From an uncultured Victivallales bacterium (lineage in GTDB: Bacteria > Verrucomicrobiota > Lentisphaeria > Victivallales > UBA1829), in assembly GCA_934661375.1 (NCBI GenBank), contig CAKUJH010000014.1, positions 19,562-83,561 on the forward strand: a stretch of 64,000 bases of DNA, in the 5' to 3' direction. The notes under the pieces were generated by a model that was given only the letters and a program-made list of their open reading frames with translations, did not search any database and was not told the origin of the DNA. Of this stretch, positions 26,480 through 34,382 are shown piece by piece. The translations under genes and the position numbers were made by a program. Each line of letters begins with the position of its first letter. Position 1 is the first letter of the stretch.

Positions 26480-26517
26480 AAAAAAGCGGTTTCGGGGATG
26501 ATGATCTCCGAAACCGC
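26480..26517 (-). terminator. Rho-independent terminator of the ECF sigma operon
   Basis: Minus-strand stem of about 13 bp (26486-26498 with 26505-26517, GCGGTTTCGG core, one G-U) followed by six U residues (26480-26485), 24 nt after the last gene's stop. Lies in the convergent gap with the macro-domain gene. Confidence 0.9.
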
Positions 26518-26541
26518 AGGGAATTCTGTTTCCGGGCTTCT

Positions 26542-27135
26542 TTATTTTTTCTCTTGAACCGGCGGCGGTCTGCGGGGCGGTTTGCGCCGCTGGGATTTTG
26601 GCAGACACATCTGTTCCACTTGATCCGCTATGATCTTTTCCGCATCTTTTTCGCTGCGTTCGTAATGCCGTTTCAGACGTTCCAGGTCCTGCCGCGCCCG
26701 AGCCAGCTGTTTTTCCGCCAGCATGATGTTGTTCCGGGTGAAGGTCTGGCGTTTCTGGAAGATGGTCCGGATCAGCGGTTCCATTTCCTTGCGGATCGCC
26801 GCTTTTTCCCCGGCATCCTTTGCCGCCAGATAGCGTTCGCTCAACTCATCCAGTTTCTTCATTTCTTCGGAACGGTATTTCAGCCGCAGGGAACGCATCA
26901 TTTTACGCAGTTCCTCCTTTTTGCCTTCCTGCGCCAGACGGTTTACCTGTTCCCGTTCCTCTTTGGTCAGTTTCGCGAAGAAAGCTCCGCGCGGATTGCC
27001 GAACCCCGGCGGTCCGGGGTGAAATGCCGGCGGGGGCGGCGGAGGCTGGTTTTTGCCGTCATCCGCCGGGAGACAGAGAGTCAGCGGCAGAAGCAGCAGA
27101 ACAAGATGAATTTTCCGAAAATGCTCAAACATCAT
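26542..27135 (-). CDS. Exported helical protein of the ECF sigma operon
   Basis: 197 residues. Signal peptide (about 1-24), a Pro/Gly-rich linker with six prolines in a row, then a long, highly charged helical region starting LTKEEREQVNRLAQEG (about 56-160), and a basic Pro-rich tail. The layout resembles periplasmic CpxP/Spy/CnrX-type sensors or chaperones with LTxxQ-like motifs, but similarity is loose. Its start overlaps the anti-sigma stop (ATGA). A periplasmic signal input for the sigma/anti-sigma pair is an inference from context. Confidence 0.65.
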   Translation of the reverse strand: MMFEHFRKIHLVLLLLPLTLCLPADDGKNQPPPPPPAFHPGPPGFGNPRGAFFAKLTKEEREQVNRLAQEGKKEELRKMMRSLRLKYRSEEMKKLDELSERYLAAKDAGEKAAIRKEMEPLIRTIFQKRQTFTRNNIMLAEKQLARARQDLERLKRHYERSEKDAEKIIADQVEQMCLPKSQRRKPPRRPPPVQEKK

Positions 27136-27608
27136 TTCATATTCCCGTTTTGTGTATAACTTGACGAATAGGCGGCGGTATTGGTCAGCCGAACCGAAGT
27201 ATCTTCAATCTGCGTGGAGAGCAGCAGCAGGTCGGTTTCGAACAAATCAAAATCATACTGCTGGTTCTGCGTACTTGCCGTTGCCGCAGACGGCGCGTCC
27301 GATGTGTGCAGGACAAAGGTCAAACCGAAACAAACCATTACTGCAGCTGCGATCGGGACTGCGGCATGACGCAGGAAGAAATTCAGGAATGCGTGTTTCC
27401 CGGCAGGACGCTGCCGTTTTGCCGCATGGTCCAGCACTGCCTGATCCAGAATGGGCGGTACAGTACACCGTTCGGGCTGTCCGGCGGCAATTCTGCGGTA
27501 CAGCTCCGCCAAATCCCGGCAGCTCCGGCATTCCGCCAGATGTTTTTCCGTTTCGGCGGAGGAGACTCCTTCCAGAATCCGGTTCATCGTTTGTTCGCAT
27601 CTGTTCAT
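27132..27608 (-). CDS. Zinc-binding anti-sigma factor
   Basis: 158 residues. N-terminal ZAS-type cytoplasmic domain with KHLAECRSC, the H-x3-C-x2-C zinc motif, one membrane helix (about residues 88-108, AAVPIAAAVMVCFGLTFVL) and a short periplasmic tail. AGGAGG precedes the ATG at 27608. It follows the sigma gene by 17 nt and should hold the sigma factor inactive at the membrane. Confidence 0.88.
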   Translation of the reverse strand: MNRCEQTMNRILEGVSSAETEKHLAECRSCRDLAELYRRIAAGQPERCTVPPILDQAVLDHAAKRQRPAGKHAFLNFFLRHAAVPIAAAVMVCFGLTFVLHTSDAPSAATASTQNQQYDFDLFETDLLLLSTQIEDTSVRLTNTAAYSSSYTQNGNMK

Positions 27609-27625
27609 TTTTTGCCTCCTGACTT

Positions 27626-28204
27626 TCAGGCCTTCCATTCCGCAAGCTGTTTGCGGAGATTTTTCAAAGCATACTGCATTCTTGCCAGCACCGTGTTGAT
27701 GGAACTTCCCTGAATCCGCGCGATTTCCTTGAAGGAAACGTTTTCGCGGCGGAGCAGGAACACTTCCTTCATTTCCGGCGACAGCTTTTTCACTGCGCTG
27801 GAAATGGCTTTTTCCAGTTCTTCCCGGTGCATTCCCCGCCAGGGTTCGTCATGCGTTCCCGCCGGATCAAAATGCGACTCCGGCTCATCCAGACTGCCGG
27901 CTTCATATTTGCCGAGACGCCCGTTCTTCCGGAAAAAATCAATCGTCAGATTGTGGGCGATCCGGAGCAGCCACGCGCTGAACTGCTGACGGTGTTCATA
28001 GCGGGACAGCTGGTCTATCGCCCGAATCCAGGTCTGTTGGAAAAGATCATCCGCACGGCTGCGGTCTCCGTCGAGCAGTCGGTTGAGGTAGCTGTACAGC
28101 AATGACTTGTACCGTTCATACAGGATCGTGAACTGTCCGTCATCACCGGACAGATACCCTTGAATGAGTTCCAGATCATCAATCTCTTGCTCGCCGTTGT
28201 TCAT
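27626..28204 (-). CDS. ECF-family RNA polymerase sigma factor
   Basis: 192 residues. Sigma-2 region: FTILYERYKSLLYSYLNRLL, DDLFQQTWIRAI, FSAWLLRIAHNLTIDFFRK. A linker of about 35 residues (longer than usual) leads to sigma-4: LSPEMKEVFLLRRE, VSFKEIARIQGSSINTVLAR and LKNLRKQL, the helix-turn-helix that reads the -35 box. The ATG at 28204 lies 2 nt after the NUDIX stop and has no ribosome site of its own, so translation is probably coupled. Confidence 0.93.
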   Translation of the reverse strand: MNNGEQEIDDLELIQGYLSGDDGQFTILYERYKSLLYSYLNRLLDGDRSRADDLFQQTWIRAIDQLSRYEHRQQFSAWLLRIAHNLTIDFFRKNGRLGKYEAGSLDEPESHFDPAGTHDEPWRGMHREELEKAISSAVKKLSPEMKEVFLLRRENVSFKEIARIQGSSINTVLARMQYALKNLRKQLAEWKA

Positions 28205-28206
28205 GT

Positions 28207-28674
28207 TCAATTGTTTTCTTTTACAGCATAAAACGCCGGATCGGCGGTTTTATTGTGCCGGATTGAAAGATTTTCTGTTTTTTCTGCTTCCGCCAGCAGC
28301 GCAGCCAGGTGTGCGTCGCCGGGGAGCATCGGGGCGGAGTCCAGTTCCGCTGTGCGTCCCCAGAACATTTTCTGTCCTTCACGGGGAACGGGTTCAGGGG
28401 AGTCCGGACGGAACATTGCGCGCAGGAAATGCAGATGATAGCACTTGTCGCCGACCTGCACAATATTTTCGCCGATCTGGTCCAGAACCAGCACATCGGC
28501 GCCGAGTTCTTCGCGGATTTCCCGCTGGAGACATTGCGGCAGGGTTTCGCCGGGTTCCTGTTTCCCGCCGGGGAATTCGAGTTCATCGGCGTAAACGGAT
28601 TTCCGGGCTCGTCCGCAAAGCAGGATCCGTCTGTTTTTACGGATCACGGCGGCAGTTACGTGAACAGGCTTCAT
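28207..28674 (-). CDS. NUDIX hydrolase (MutT-like)
   Basis: 155 residues from the ATG at 28674 (AAGGAA 8 nt upstream). N-terminal MKPVHVTAAVIRKNRRILLC and a full NUDIX box GX5EX7REUXEEXGU beginning at GGKQEPGE (about 36-58). Resembles 8-oxo-dGTP or related nucleoside-triphosphate diphosphatases. First gene of the sigma operon, which would link nucleotide clean-up to the stress circuit. Confidence 0.88.
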   Translation of the reverse strand: MKPVHVTAAVIRKNRRILLCGRARKSVYADELEFPGGKQEPGETLPQCLQREIREELGADVLVLDQIGENIVQVGDKCYHLHFLRAMFRPDSPEPVPREGQKMFWGRTAELDSAPMLPGDAHLAALLAEAEKTENLSIRHNKTADPAFYAVKENN

Positions 28675-28771
28675 AATAATATTCCTTGCAAAATTTACCA
28701 TATAGTACCATCAGATTTCCGATTCGTCAACCGTAAAACTGTTTTTTTCGGAAAAAACTTTGGATTTACGC

Positions 28772-28799
28772 TTGAAAGTTGGGAAAAAACAAGTATCTT
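28772..28799 (+). promoter_or_regulatory. Promoter of the tRNA-Gly gene
   Basis: TTGAAA (28772-28777), 16-bp spacer, TATCTT (28794-28799), 13 nt ahead of the tRNA 5' end. Confidence 0.55.
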
Positions 28800-28812
28800 A
28801 ACATCTCATCAT

Positions 28813-28886
28813 GCGGGTGTAGCACAGTGGCAGTGCACCAGCTTCCCAAGCTGTGTATGAGGGTTCGATTCCCTTCACCCGCTCCA
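28813..28886 (+). tRNA. tRNA-Gly (anticodon CCC)
   Basis: 74 nt that fold as a full cloverleaf: acceptor GCGGGTG/CACCCGC, D stem GCAC/GTGC, anticodon loop TTCCCAA, T arm GAGGG-TTCGATT-CCCTT, discriminator T and encoded CCA. Anticodon CCC reads GGG. One mismatch (C27-U43) at the end of the anticodon stem. Confidence 0.95.
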
Positions 28887-28931
28887 TTTTAGCCTCAAAA
28901 ATTCGTTTAGAACTTAATTAAAAACTGGATT

Positions 28932-28964
28932 TGTATGTAAAAATGTATGTAAGTTTGTATGTAA
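28932..28964. repeat. Three TGTATGTAA repeats at exact 12-bp spacing
   Basis: TGTATGTAA at 28932, 28944 and 28956, 46 nt after the tRNA CCA. Iterated short sites next to a tRNA 3' end resemble integrase arm sites. No integrase is present. The rest of 28887-29083 is AT-rich and has no gene. Confidence 0.9.
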
Positions 28965-29083
28965 CAGACTCACCGGTATTTTGAAATTTTCTTCTTTTTC
29001 ATTTTGTGAAATAGCCCAGGGCATTTTCAGAAAAAGTTTTCTGTTTCTTTATTTTCGGAACAACAAAGAACGGAAACAGCAGA

Positions 29084-29734
29084 TTACGGATTCTGCGGAT
29101 CGGCGTAATAATCCGTGAACGCGGCATAGGAACGCTCATACCGTTCGCTGTCGCTTTTGGAGAATTGTTTACGGCGTTTCTCGCGGGATGCATCCAGCAG
29201 CGGCTGCGCTGAACGCAATGCATTCTGCACCGCTTCAAACAATTCCGCTTCACTGCTGTGGAAGGTGCTGTTCAGAGAGACAAATGTATTGTCCGGCACG
29301 GTGTTCAGAAGTTTTTTCAGGGCAGGGAAGTCTTCCGCCGCAGACTGGGATTCCGCCATGGCGTCCAGCGAGGCGAAATATTTCAGAACCAGACGGAGGA
29401 ACATCAGCAGTTCCGCACCTTCCAGATGCCGCTTTTCCAGAATGTCCGCACTCTGGATGAATTCCGTTTTTTCAACGGTCATGGTCAGCCGGTCGATGAT
29501 TCTGCTGTACAGTTCCCGGCGTTCGGCAGTAGACATGCTGTCAAAGGAACGGGACAGAAAAAGAGAGGAAAGCTGATCGTAAGCGGCGTCTCTGCGAGCC
29601 ATTTCCGGGGGGACATTCATGAAAGAGGCGGAATCGAAACGCCGGACAGCACCGAATGCGGAAGGCGACTGCATCCGCATGAACTGACGCTTCAGTGTTT
29701 CCATTGAATTGCCGTTTTTCTTTTTGTTTTTCAT
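29084..29734 (-). CDS. Unknown soluble, mostly helical protein
   Basis: 216 residues from the ATG at 29734 (AGGGGA 5 nt upstream). A basic N-terminus (MKNKKKNG), then amphipathic helices with many Ser, Arg and Leu residues (SRIIDRLTMTVEKTEFI; LLMFLRLVLKYFASLDAMAE). No signal peptide, membrane segment or known motif. Its own promoter precedes it. No function proposed. Confidence 0.65.
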   Translation of the reverse strand: MKNKKKNGNSMETLKRQFMRMQSPSAFGAVRRFDSASFMNVPPEMARRDAAYDQLSSLFLSRSFDSMSTAERRELYSRIIDRLTMTVEKTEFIQSADILEKRHLEGAELLMFLRLVLKYFASLDAMAESQSAAEDFPALKKLLNTVPDNTFVSLNSTFHSSEAELFEAVQNALRSAQPLLDASREKRRKQFSKSDSERYERSYAAFTDYYADPQNP

Positions 29735-29767
29735 GAAAATCCCCTGTTTTGAAAAATAAAGTCTTAT

Positions 29768-29795
29768 AATATAACACCTTTTTTTCAAAATGCAA
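29768..29795 (-). promoter_or_regulatory. Candidate promoter of the 29084-29734 gene
   Basis: Minus strand TTGCAT (29790-29795), 16-bp spacer, TATATT (29768-29773), about 34 nt before the ATG. Confidence 0.5.
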
Positions 29796-29803
29796 AAAAA
29801 CAG

Positions 29804-30361
29804 TTATTTTTTCAGAAGATATTCAACTGCTTCCGCAATGGACGGGCGGACAATGCGTCCCTCTTTCATGGCTTCCGGTGTGTTTTTCATGCCGTATCCG
29901 GTCTGGACCATGACCGCCGCGGCACAGCCTGCGGCATCAGCCGCCGCCAGATCGGTAAGCTGATCTCCAATCAGAAAAGACTGCGAAATATCAATGTCCA
30001 GATCTTTCGCCGCCTGAAGAATCATGCCGGGTTTGGGTTTGCGGCAGGAACATTCACATTTGAGTTCCGGTACGATGCCGTTCCGGTGGTGCGGGCAGTA
30101 GTAAAAAGCATCCAGTGCGGCACCCTGTTCCGCCAGCAGTTCGCCGATGCGTTTTTCCACAGATTTGACGGCGTCCATGGTGAACATGCCGCGCGCTACG
30201 CCGGATTGGTTGGACACCACGACCGCCAGGTATCCTGCGGCATGAATCCGGTTGACAGCCTCCGCCGTGCCGGGAATCAACACTACATCTTCCGGGCGGT
30301 GCAGATAATCAACATCCACGTTGATGACGCCGTCGCGGTCGAGAAAAAAAGCCTTGTTCAT
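29804..30361 (-). CDS. gmhB: D-glycero-D-manno-heptose 1,7-bisphosphate 7-phosphatase
   Basis: 185 residues. HAD motif FFLDRDGVIN at the N-terminus, VVVSNQSGVARGMF, the zinc-site cysteines and histidines in CPHHRNG...CECSCRKPKPG (about 93-117), and FLIGDQLTDLAAADAAG. This is the GmhB pattern: it removes the C7 phosphate in ADP-heptose synthesis for the LPS core. The ATG at 30361 is chosen because AGGA lies 8 nt ahead; an ATG 9 nt upstream is too close to it. Confidence 0.92.
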   Translation of the reverse strand: MNKAFFLDRDGVINVDVDYLHRPEDVVLIPGTAEAVNRIHAAGYLAVVVSNQSGVARGMFTMDAVKSVEKRIGELLAEQGAALDAFYYCPHHRNGIVPELKCECSCRKPKPGMILQAAKDLDIDISQSFLIGDQLTDLAAADAAGCAAAVMVQTGYGMKNTPEAMKEGRIVRPSIAEAVEYLLKK

Positions 30362-30375
30362 ACAAAACATCCTGT

Positions 30376-30419
30376 AAAAAAAACTTCCGGAGATCCTGTG
30401 CAGAGCCGGATTCCGGAAG
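30376..30419 (-). terminator. Rho-independent terminator after ilvE
   Basis: Minus-strand stem CTTCCGGA/TCCGGAAG (30384-30391 with 30412-30419) and eight U residues (30376-30383), between ilvE and gmhB. Confidence 0.85.
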
Positions 30420-30444
30420 ATTCAGATTTTCAGAAAACCGCAGT

Positions 30445-31482
30445 TCAGACTTCGAAAGTCCAGCTGTGGGTGTCAGGCAGTTCGCCGTACTGGATACCGG
30501 TCATGGTATCGTACAGTTTTTTGAGGGTCGGTCCGCAGGTTTCGCCGTAGGTGTAGGTTTTTTCGGCGGTAACGATTTCAGAGATCGGGGTGATGACCAC
30601 TGCCGTGCCGCAGGCGGCGACTTCCGCGAAGTTGCCGAGTTCATTGCGGTGAATCTGGCGGCATTCGACTTTCATGCCCATATCCTTGGCGATCTGCTGG
30701 AGCGATTTATTGGTGATGCTGCCCAGGATCGAGGAGGATTTCGGGGTGGCGTACACGCCGTCTTTGGTGATGCCGAAGAAGTTGCTGGTGCCGAATTCGT
30801 CGACATATTCATGGGTTTTGGGATCCATGAACAGCGGAATCGGGAAGCCTTTTTCCTTGGCGAGTTTTGCGGGTTTCAGGCTGGCTCCGTAGTTGCCGCC
30901 CAGCTTGATGGTGCCGGTGCCCAGCGGTGCCGCACGGTCGTAATCTTCAATGACCATGGCGCGGACCGGTTTCATGCCGCCTTTGTAATACGGACCGACC
31001 GGCATGACCATGATGAGCAGTTCGTAATCGGAGGCGGGAGCCACACCGATCTGGGGACCTACGCCGATATAGAGCGGGCGGATGTAGAGAGAACCGCCGG
31101 ATCCGTAGGGCGGAACGTATTCAATATTGTCCAGCACAACACGGCGGACCAGATCTTCGAAGAAATCAACGGAGAAAGTCGGGCCGAGAATGCGTTCGGC
31201 GGACATATTCAGGCGGCGGGCGTTTTCATCCGGGCGGAATACGCGGACCTTGCCGTCTTTGCAGCGGAACGCCTTCAAGCCTTCGAATGCGGCCTGTCCG
31301 TAATGCAGACAGGTGGCGGCGATGGACATGGTGATATTGGGATCTGTCAGCAGTTCGCCTTTGCTCCATGCACCGTTCCGGTAGGATGCCCGGATATGGG
31401 ATTTCACCGGCATGTAGCTGAATCCCAGACTGCCCCAGTCGATGTCGGTTCTGATCTTGCTCAATTCTTCCTTGGAAGCCAT
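30445..31482 (-). CDS. ilvE: Branched-chain amino acid aminotransferase
   Basis: 345 residues, class IV PLP fold of the longer BCAT type. The PLP lysine lies in GTIKLGGNYGASL; also seen are LHYGQAAFEGLKAFR, LYIRPLYIG and FAEVAACGTAVVITPI. Last step of Leu, Ile and Val synthesis and first step of their breakdown. Monocistronic, with its own promoter and terminator. Confidence 0.95.
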   Translation of the reverse strand: MASKEELSKIRTDIDWGSLGFSYMPVKSHIRASYRNGAWSKGELLTDPNITMSIAATCLHYGQAAFEGLKAFRCKDGKVRVFRPDENARRLNMSAERILGPTFSVDFFEDLVRRVVLDNIEYVPPYGSGGSLYIRPLYIGVGPQIGVAPASDYELLIMVMPVGPYYKGGMKPVRAMVIEDYDRAAPLGTGTIKLGGNYGASLKPAKLAKEKGFPIPLFMDPKTHEYVDEFGTSNFFGITKDGVYATPKSSSILGSITNKSLQQIAKDMGMKVECRQIHRNELGNFAEVAACGTAVVITPISEIVTAEKTYTYGETCGPTLKKLYDTMTGIQYGELPDTHSWTFEV

Positions 31483-31548
31483 TTTAACACTTTCTCCGTT
31501 TCCTTTTGTAGTGCATCAGGGCGTCTCAACCCTGTTTTTTTGTTTCTT

Positions 31549-31577
31549 TTTTTAAAATCTACTTGCTTTTCTGTCAA
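31549..31577 (-). promoter_or_regulatory. Candidate promoter of ilvE
   Basis: Minus strand TTGACA (31572-31577), 17-bp spacer, TAAAAA (31549-31554); a second TTGACA lies 7 nt upstream. The same 172-bp gap (31483-31654) must also hold the divergent pal promoter. Confidence 0.45.
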
Positions 31578-31654
31578 CTGTCAATTGATTTTTTCAAAAA
31601 AAAGTGTAATTTTATAGGCATAAGCCAAAAAACATTCATAGAAAGGATAAAAAC

Positions 31655-32281
31655 ATGAAGAAAAGCATCATTTCGTCCGGCGCACTCGCGCTTGCACTCG
31701 CATTGTTCACTACCGGCTGCTCGTGGTTTGAATCCAGCGGCCCTGCTTCCCAGGACGGCTTCTACCGTCCGCTGAACCATGCCGGCAAAAACAGCGGTAA
31801 TCGCAACCCCGGCGACGCCGATCTGAACGGTTTCGGCAACGGCGGTCTCGGCAGCGCCACGCACCCGTCCGACTATGCCGACGGCAGTGGACTTGCCGGC
31901 AACCCCTACGGCGATTTCGGCACTCCGATTCCCGGCGTTGTCTTCAACCCGGTTTATTTCGGATTTGACCAGTTCAATGTCAATACTTCTGAACAGAGCA
32001 AAATAGACGCCGTCATCACCTACCTCAGCAGCAATGCCGGAACCGGTGTGGTCATTGAAGGCAACTGCGACATCCGCGGCAGCGAAGAATACAACCGTGC
32101 GCTGGGGGAACGCAGAGCTCTTGCCGCGCAGGAACAGATTCTGGGTGCGGGCATTGCCCCCAACCGTGTGAAGACTATCAGCAACGGCAAATCCAAACTC
32201 GCCGCCACCGGCACGGACGAAGAATCGCACCGTCTGAACCGCCGCGACGAATTCGTGGTGGTCAAGCTGCTCGGACATTGA
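31655..32281 (+). CDS. pal: Peptidoglycan-associated lipoprotein (OmpA C-terminal domain)
   Basis: 208 residues. Signal peptide ending FTTGC, a Gly/Asn-rich linker (about 25-85), then an OmpA-like domain: NPVYFGFDQFNVN, VVIEGNCDIRGSEEYNRALG and NRVKTISNGKSKL, whose Asp and Arg bind diaminopimelate. It anchors the outer membrane to peptidoglycan. The usual partners tolB/tolA/tolQR are not adjacent. GAAAGGA site before the ATG; codon choice (GGC, AAC, CTG) suggests high expression. Confidence 0.93.
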   Translation: MKKSIISSGALALALALFTTGCSWFESSGPASQDGFYRPLNHAGKNSGNRNPGDADLNGFGNGGLGSATHPSDYADGSGLAGNPYGDFGTPIPGVVFNPVYFGFDQFNVNTSEQSKIDAVITYLSSNAGTGVVIEGNCDIRGSEEYNRALGERRALAAQEQILGAGIAPNRVKTISNGKSKLAATGTDEESHRLNRRDEFVVVKLLGH

Positions 32282-32308
32282 GCCGTTTTTGACAGTGTAT
32301 CTGAAAAG

Positions 32309-32339
32309 GCCGGGACTTCCGCAGTTCCGGCTTTTTTTT
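32309..32339 (+). terminator. Rho-independent terminator after pal
   Basis: Nine-base-pair stem (32309-32317 with 32323-32331, GCCGGGACT/AGTTCCGGC) and eight T residues (32332-32339). Confidence 0.92.
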
Positions 32340-32434
32340 CTTTACGGACTGAACTTATCGGCATTTATGCTGTCTGTATTCTCCGTAAAGCATAAAATCC
32401 AAACTGTTGTATTATCCAATGGAGGGAGCAAGCC

Positions 32435-33457
32435 ATGAGACAGGAAGAACTGCAGGAACTTCAATCCAATATCACCGAAGCATCCGCATTTGCCGGGCGC
32501 GTGAAAACCGAAATGAGCCGGATCGTTTCCGGACAACAGGAACTGATCGACCATCTGCTGCTGGCTTTGATCGCCGACGGACATGTACTGCTGGAAGGTG
32601 TTCCCGGTCTGGCGAAGACACTGGCGGTCAAAACGCTGGCGCAGACACTCAACGGCTCGTTTGCCCGTTTGCAGTTCACTCCGGATCTGCTGCCGGCAGA
32701 CGTGATCGGAACCAACATCTACAATCCGCAGGAACATACTTTTTCCGTGAAAAAAGGACCCGTGTTCGCCAATATTGTTCTGGCGGACGAAATCAACCGG
32801 GCTCCGGCAAAAGTTCAGAGCGCACTGCTCGAATGTATGCAGGAACGGCAGGCGACTATTGCCGGAAACACCTTCGCCATGCCGTCGCCTTTCCTGGTGC
32901 TTGCCACACAGAACCCCATTGAGCAGGAAGGAACTTATCCGCTGCCGGAAGCCCAGGTGGACCGTTTCATGTTCAAACTGAAAGTCGACTATCCGAACCG
33001 GGCGGAAGAACGGATTGTCGTGGAACGCATGGCGCATCCGGAAGTTCATCCTGAAGTGCTTGCTGTCGCAACGCTCGCCGATGTTTCCAAAGCGCGGGAG
33101 TGGGTGGATAAGATCTACATGGATGAAAAAATACTGGAATATATTCTGGATATCGTATGCGCGACTCGTCCGGGCAGACGTTCCGAACTGTCGAGCCGCC
33201 AGAACGGAGCCAGCCTGGAACAGCTGGATTCCCTGATTCAGTTCGGGGCGTCGCCGCGTGCCTCCATTGCTCTGGCGCTGGCAGCCAAAGGTGAAGCATT
33301 CCTTGCCGGACGCGCCTACGTGATTCCGCAGGATGTGAAGTCGCTGGCTCCGGACGTTCTGCGCCATCGTCTGCTGCTGAGTTATGAGGCAGAGGCGGAG
33401 GGCATGACTTCCGAAGACATTATCCGCAAAATCCTTAACGAACTCAAGACGCCCTGA
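32435..33457 (+). CDS. MoxR-type AAA+ ATPase
   Basis: 340 residues. Walker A GVPGLAKT (55-62), Walker B IVLADEINRAP, sensor 1 LATQNPIEQEGTYPLPEAQ and a C-terminal lid with SPRASIALALAAKGEAFL. MoxR ATPases act as chaperones on VWA-domain partners. First of four co-directional genes; GGAGGG precedes the ATG. Confidence 0.94.
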   Translation: MRQEELQELQSNITEASAFAGRVKTEMSRIVSGQQELIDHLLLALIADGHVLLEGVPGLAKTLAVKTLAQTLNGSFARLQFTPDLLPADVIGTNIYNPQEHTFSVKKGPVFANIVLADEINRAPAKVQSALLECMQERQATIAGNTFAMPSPFLVLATQNPIEQEGTYPLPEAQVDRFMFKLKVDYPNRAEERIVVERMAHPEVHPEVLAVATLADVSKAREWVDKIYMDEKILEYILDIVCATRPGRRSELSSRQNGASLEQLDSLIQFGASPRASIALALAAKGEAFLAGRAYVIPQDVKSLAPDVLRHRLLLSYEAEAEGMTSEDIIRKILNELKTP

Positions 33458-33480
33458 CCGGCAGAGGGGAGGTTGGCATC

Positions 33481-34362
33481 ATGCTGACCGGAGAACTGCT
33501 TGCAAAAGTCAGAAAAATTGAAATCAAGACCCGCCGGCTGGTGGATGAAATCACGGGCGGTGCGTATCACAGCGTGTTCAAAGGACATGGCATCGAATTC
33601 AGCGAAGTCCGGGAATACACGCCCGATGACGACGTCCGCGACATCGACTGGAATGTTACTGCGCGCATGGGTGTTCCTTACATCAAGAAATATGCCGAGG
33701 AACGCGAACTGAACGTGATGATTGCCGTGGATGCTTCGGCGTCCGGACTGTTCGGCAGCGGCGACCGGGAAAAACGCGATCAGATGACGGAAGCCGCCGC
33801 TTTGCTGGCGTTCAGCGCCATCCGGAACAATGACCGGGTCGGGCTGCTGGTTTTCACTGACCGCACGGAACTTTTTCTGCCGCCCCGTTCGGGACGTCTG
33901 CACGGTCTGCGGGTGATTCGTGAGCTGGTGGCGATGGAGCCGAAGGGACGCGGAACCAATATCGGTTTCGCTCTGGATTCTCTGCTGCATTCGCTGAAGA
34001 AACGCACCGTTATTTTCCTGATCAGCGATTTTCTCAACGATGCGGATTACGAGAAAAAACTTAAAATTCTTGCACGCAGACACGATGTGGTGGCATTCCG
34101 GATCATGGACAAAGCGGAGACGGCGCTGCCGTGTTCGCTGCCGGGACTGGTACTGGAAGATCTGGAATCCGGAGAGACTTTCCAGTATGACGCCGCCGGG
34201 CAGTCTGCGCTTCGGGACTATGCCGCCGCTGCCGGGAATTTGCGGCAGGAAACCCTGGAATTGTGCCGTCGCGCCAAAGTGGACATGATTGATGCGTACT
34301 GCGATGAAGACCTGGTCAGACCGCTGATGCGGTTCTTCCGGAGCCGCAGCGGGAAACGGTAA
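33481..34362 (+). CDS. DUF58 / VWA-like protein
   Basis: 293 residues. GAYHSVFKGHGIEFSEVREY and DDDVRDIDWNVTARMG form the DUF58 signature; a von Willebrand A-like fold follows, with MIAVDASASGLFGSG in the MIDAS position. No membrane segment, unlike many DUF58 proteins. It lies 23 nt after moxR, its standard genetic partner. Confidence 0.92.
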   Translation: MLTGELLAKVRKIEIKTRRLVDEITGGAYHSVFKGHGIEFSEVREYTPDDDVRDIDWNVTARMGVPYIKKYAEERELNVMIAVDASASGLFGSGDREKRDQMTEAAALLAFSAIRNNDRVGLLVFTDRTELFLPPRSGRLHGLRVIRELVAMEPKGRGTNIGFALDSLLHSLKKRTVIFLISDFLNDADYEKKLKILARRHDVVAFRIMDKAETALPCSLPGLVLEDLESGETFQYDAAGQSALRDYAAAAGNLRQETLELCRRAKVDMIDAYCDEDLVRPLMRFFRSRSGKR

Positions 34363-34382
34363 ATGGGGGAGGAGTTACGGAA

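Noticed and set aside
28887..29083. Integrase or prophage remnant after tRNA-Gly
   Set aside because: No integrase-like residues in any frame; only the short TGTATGTAA iterons remain, reported as a weak finding.
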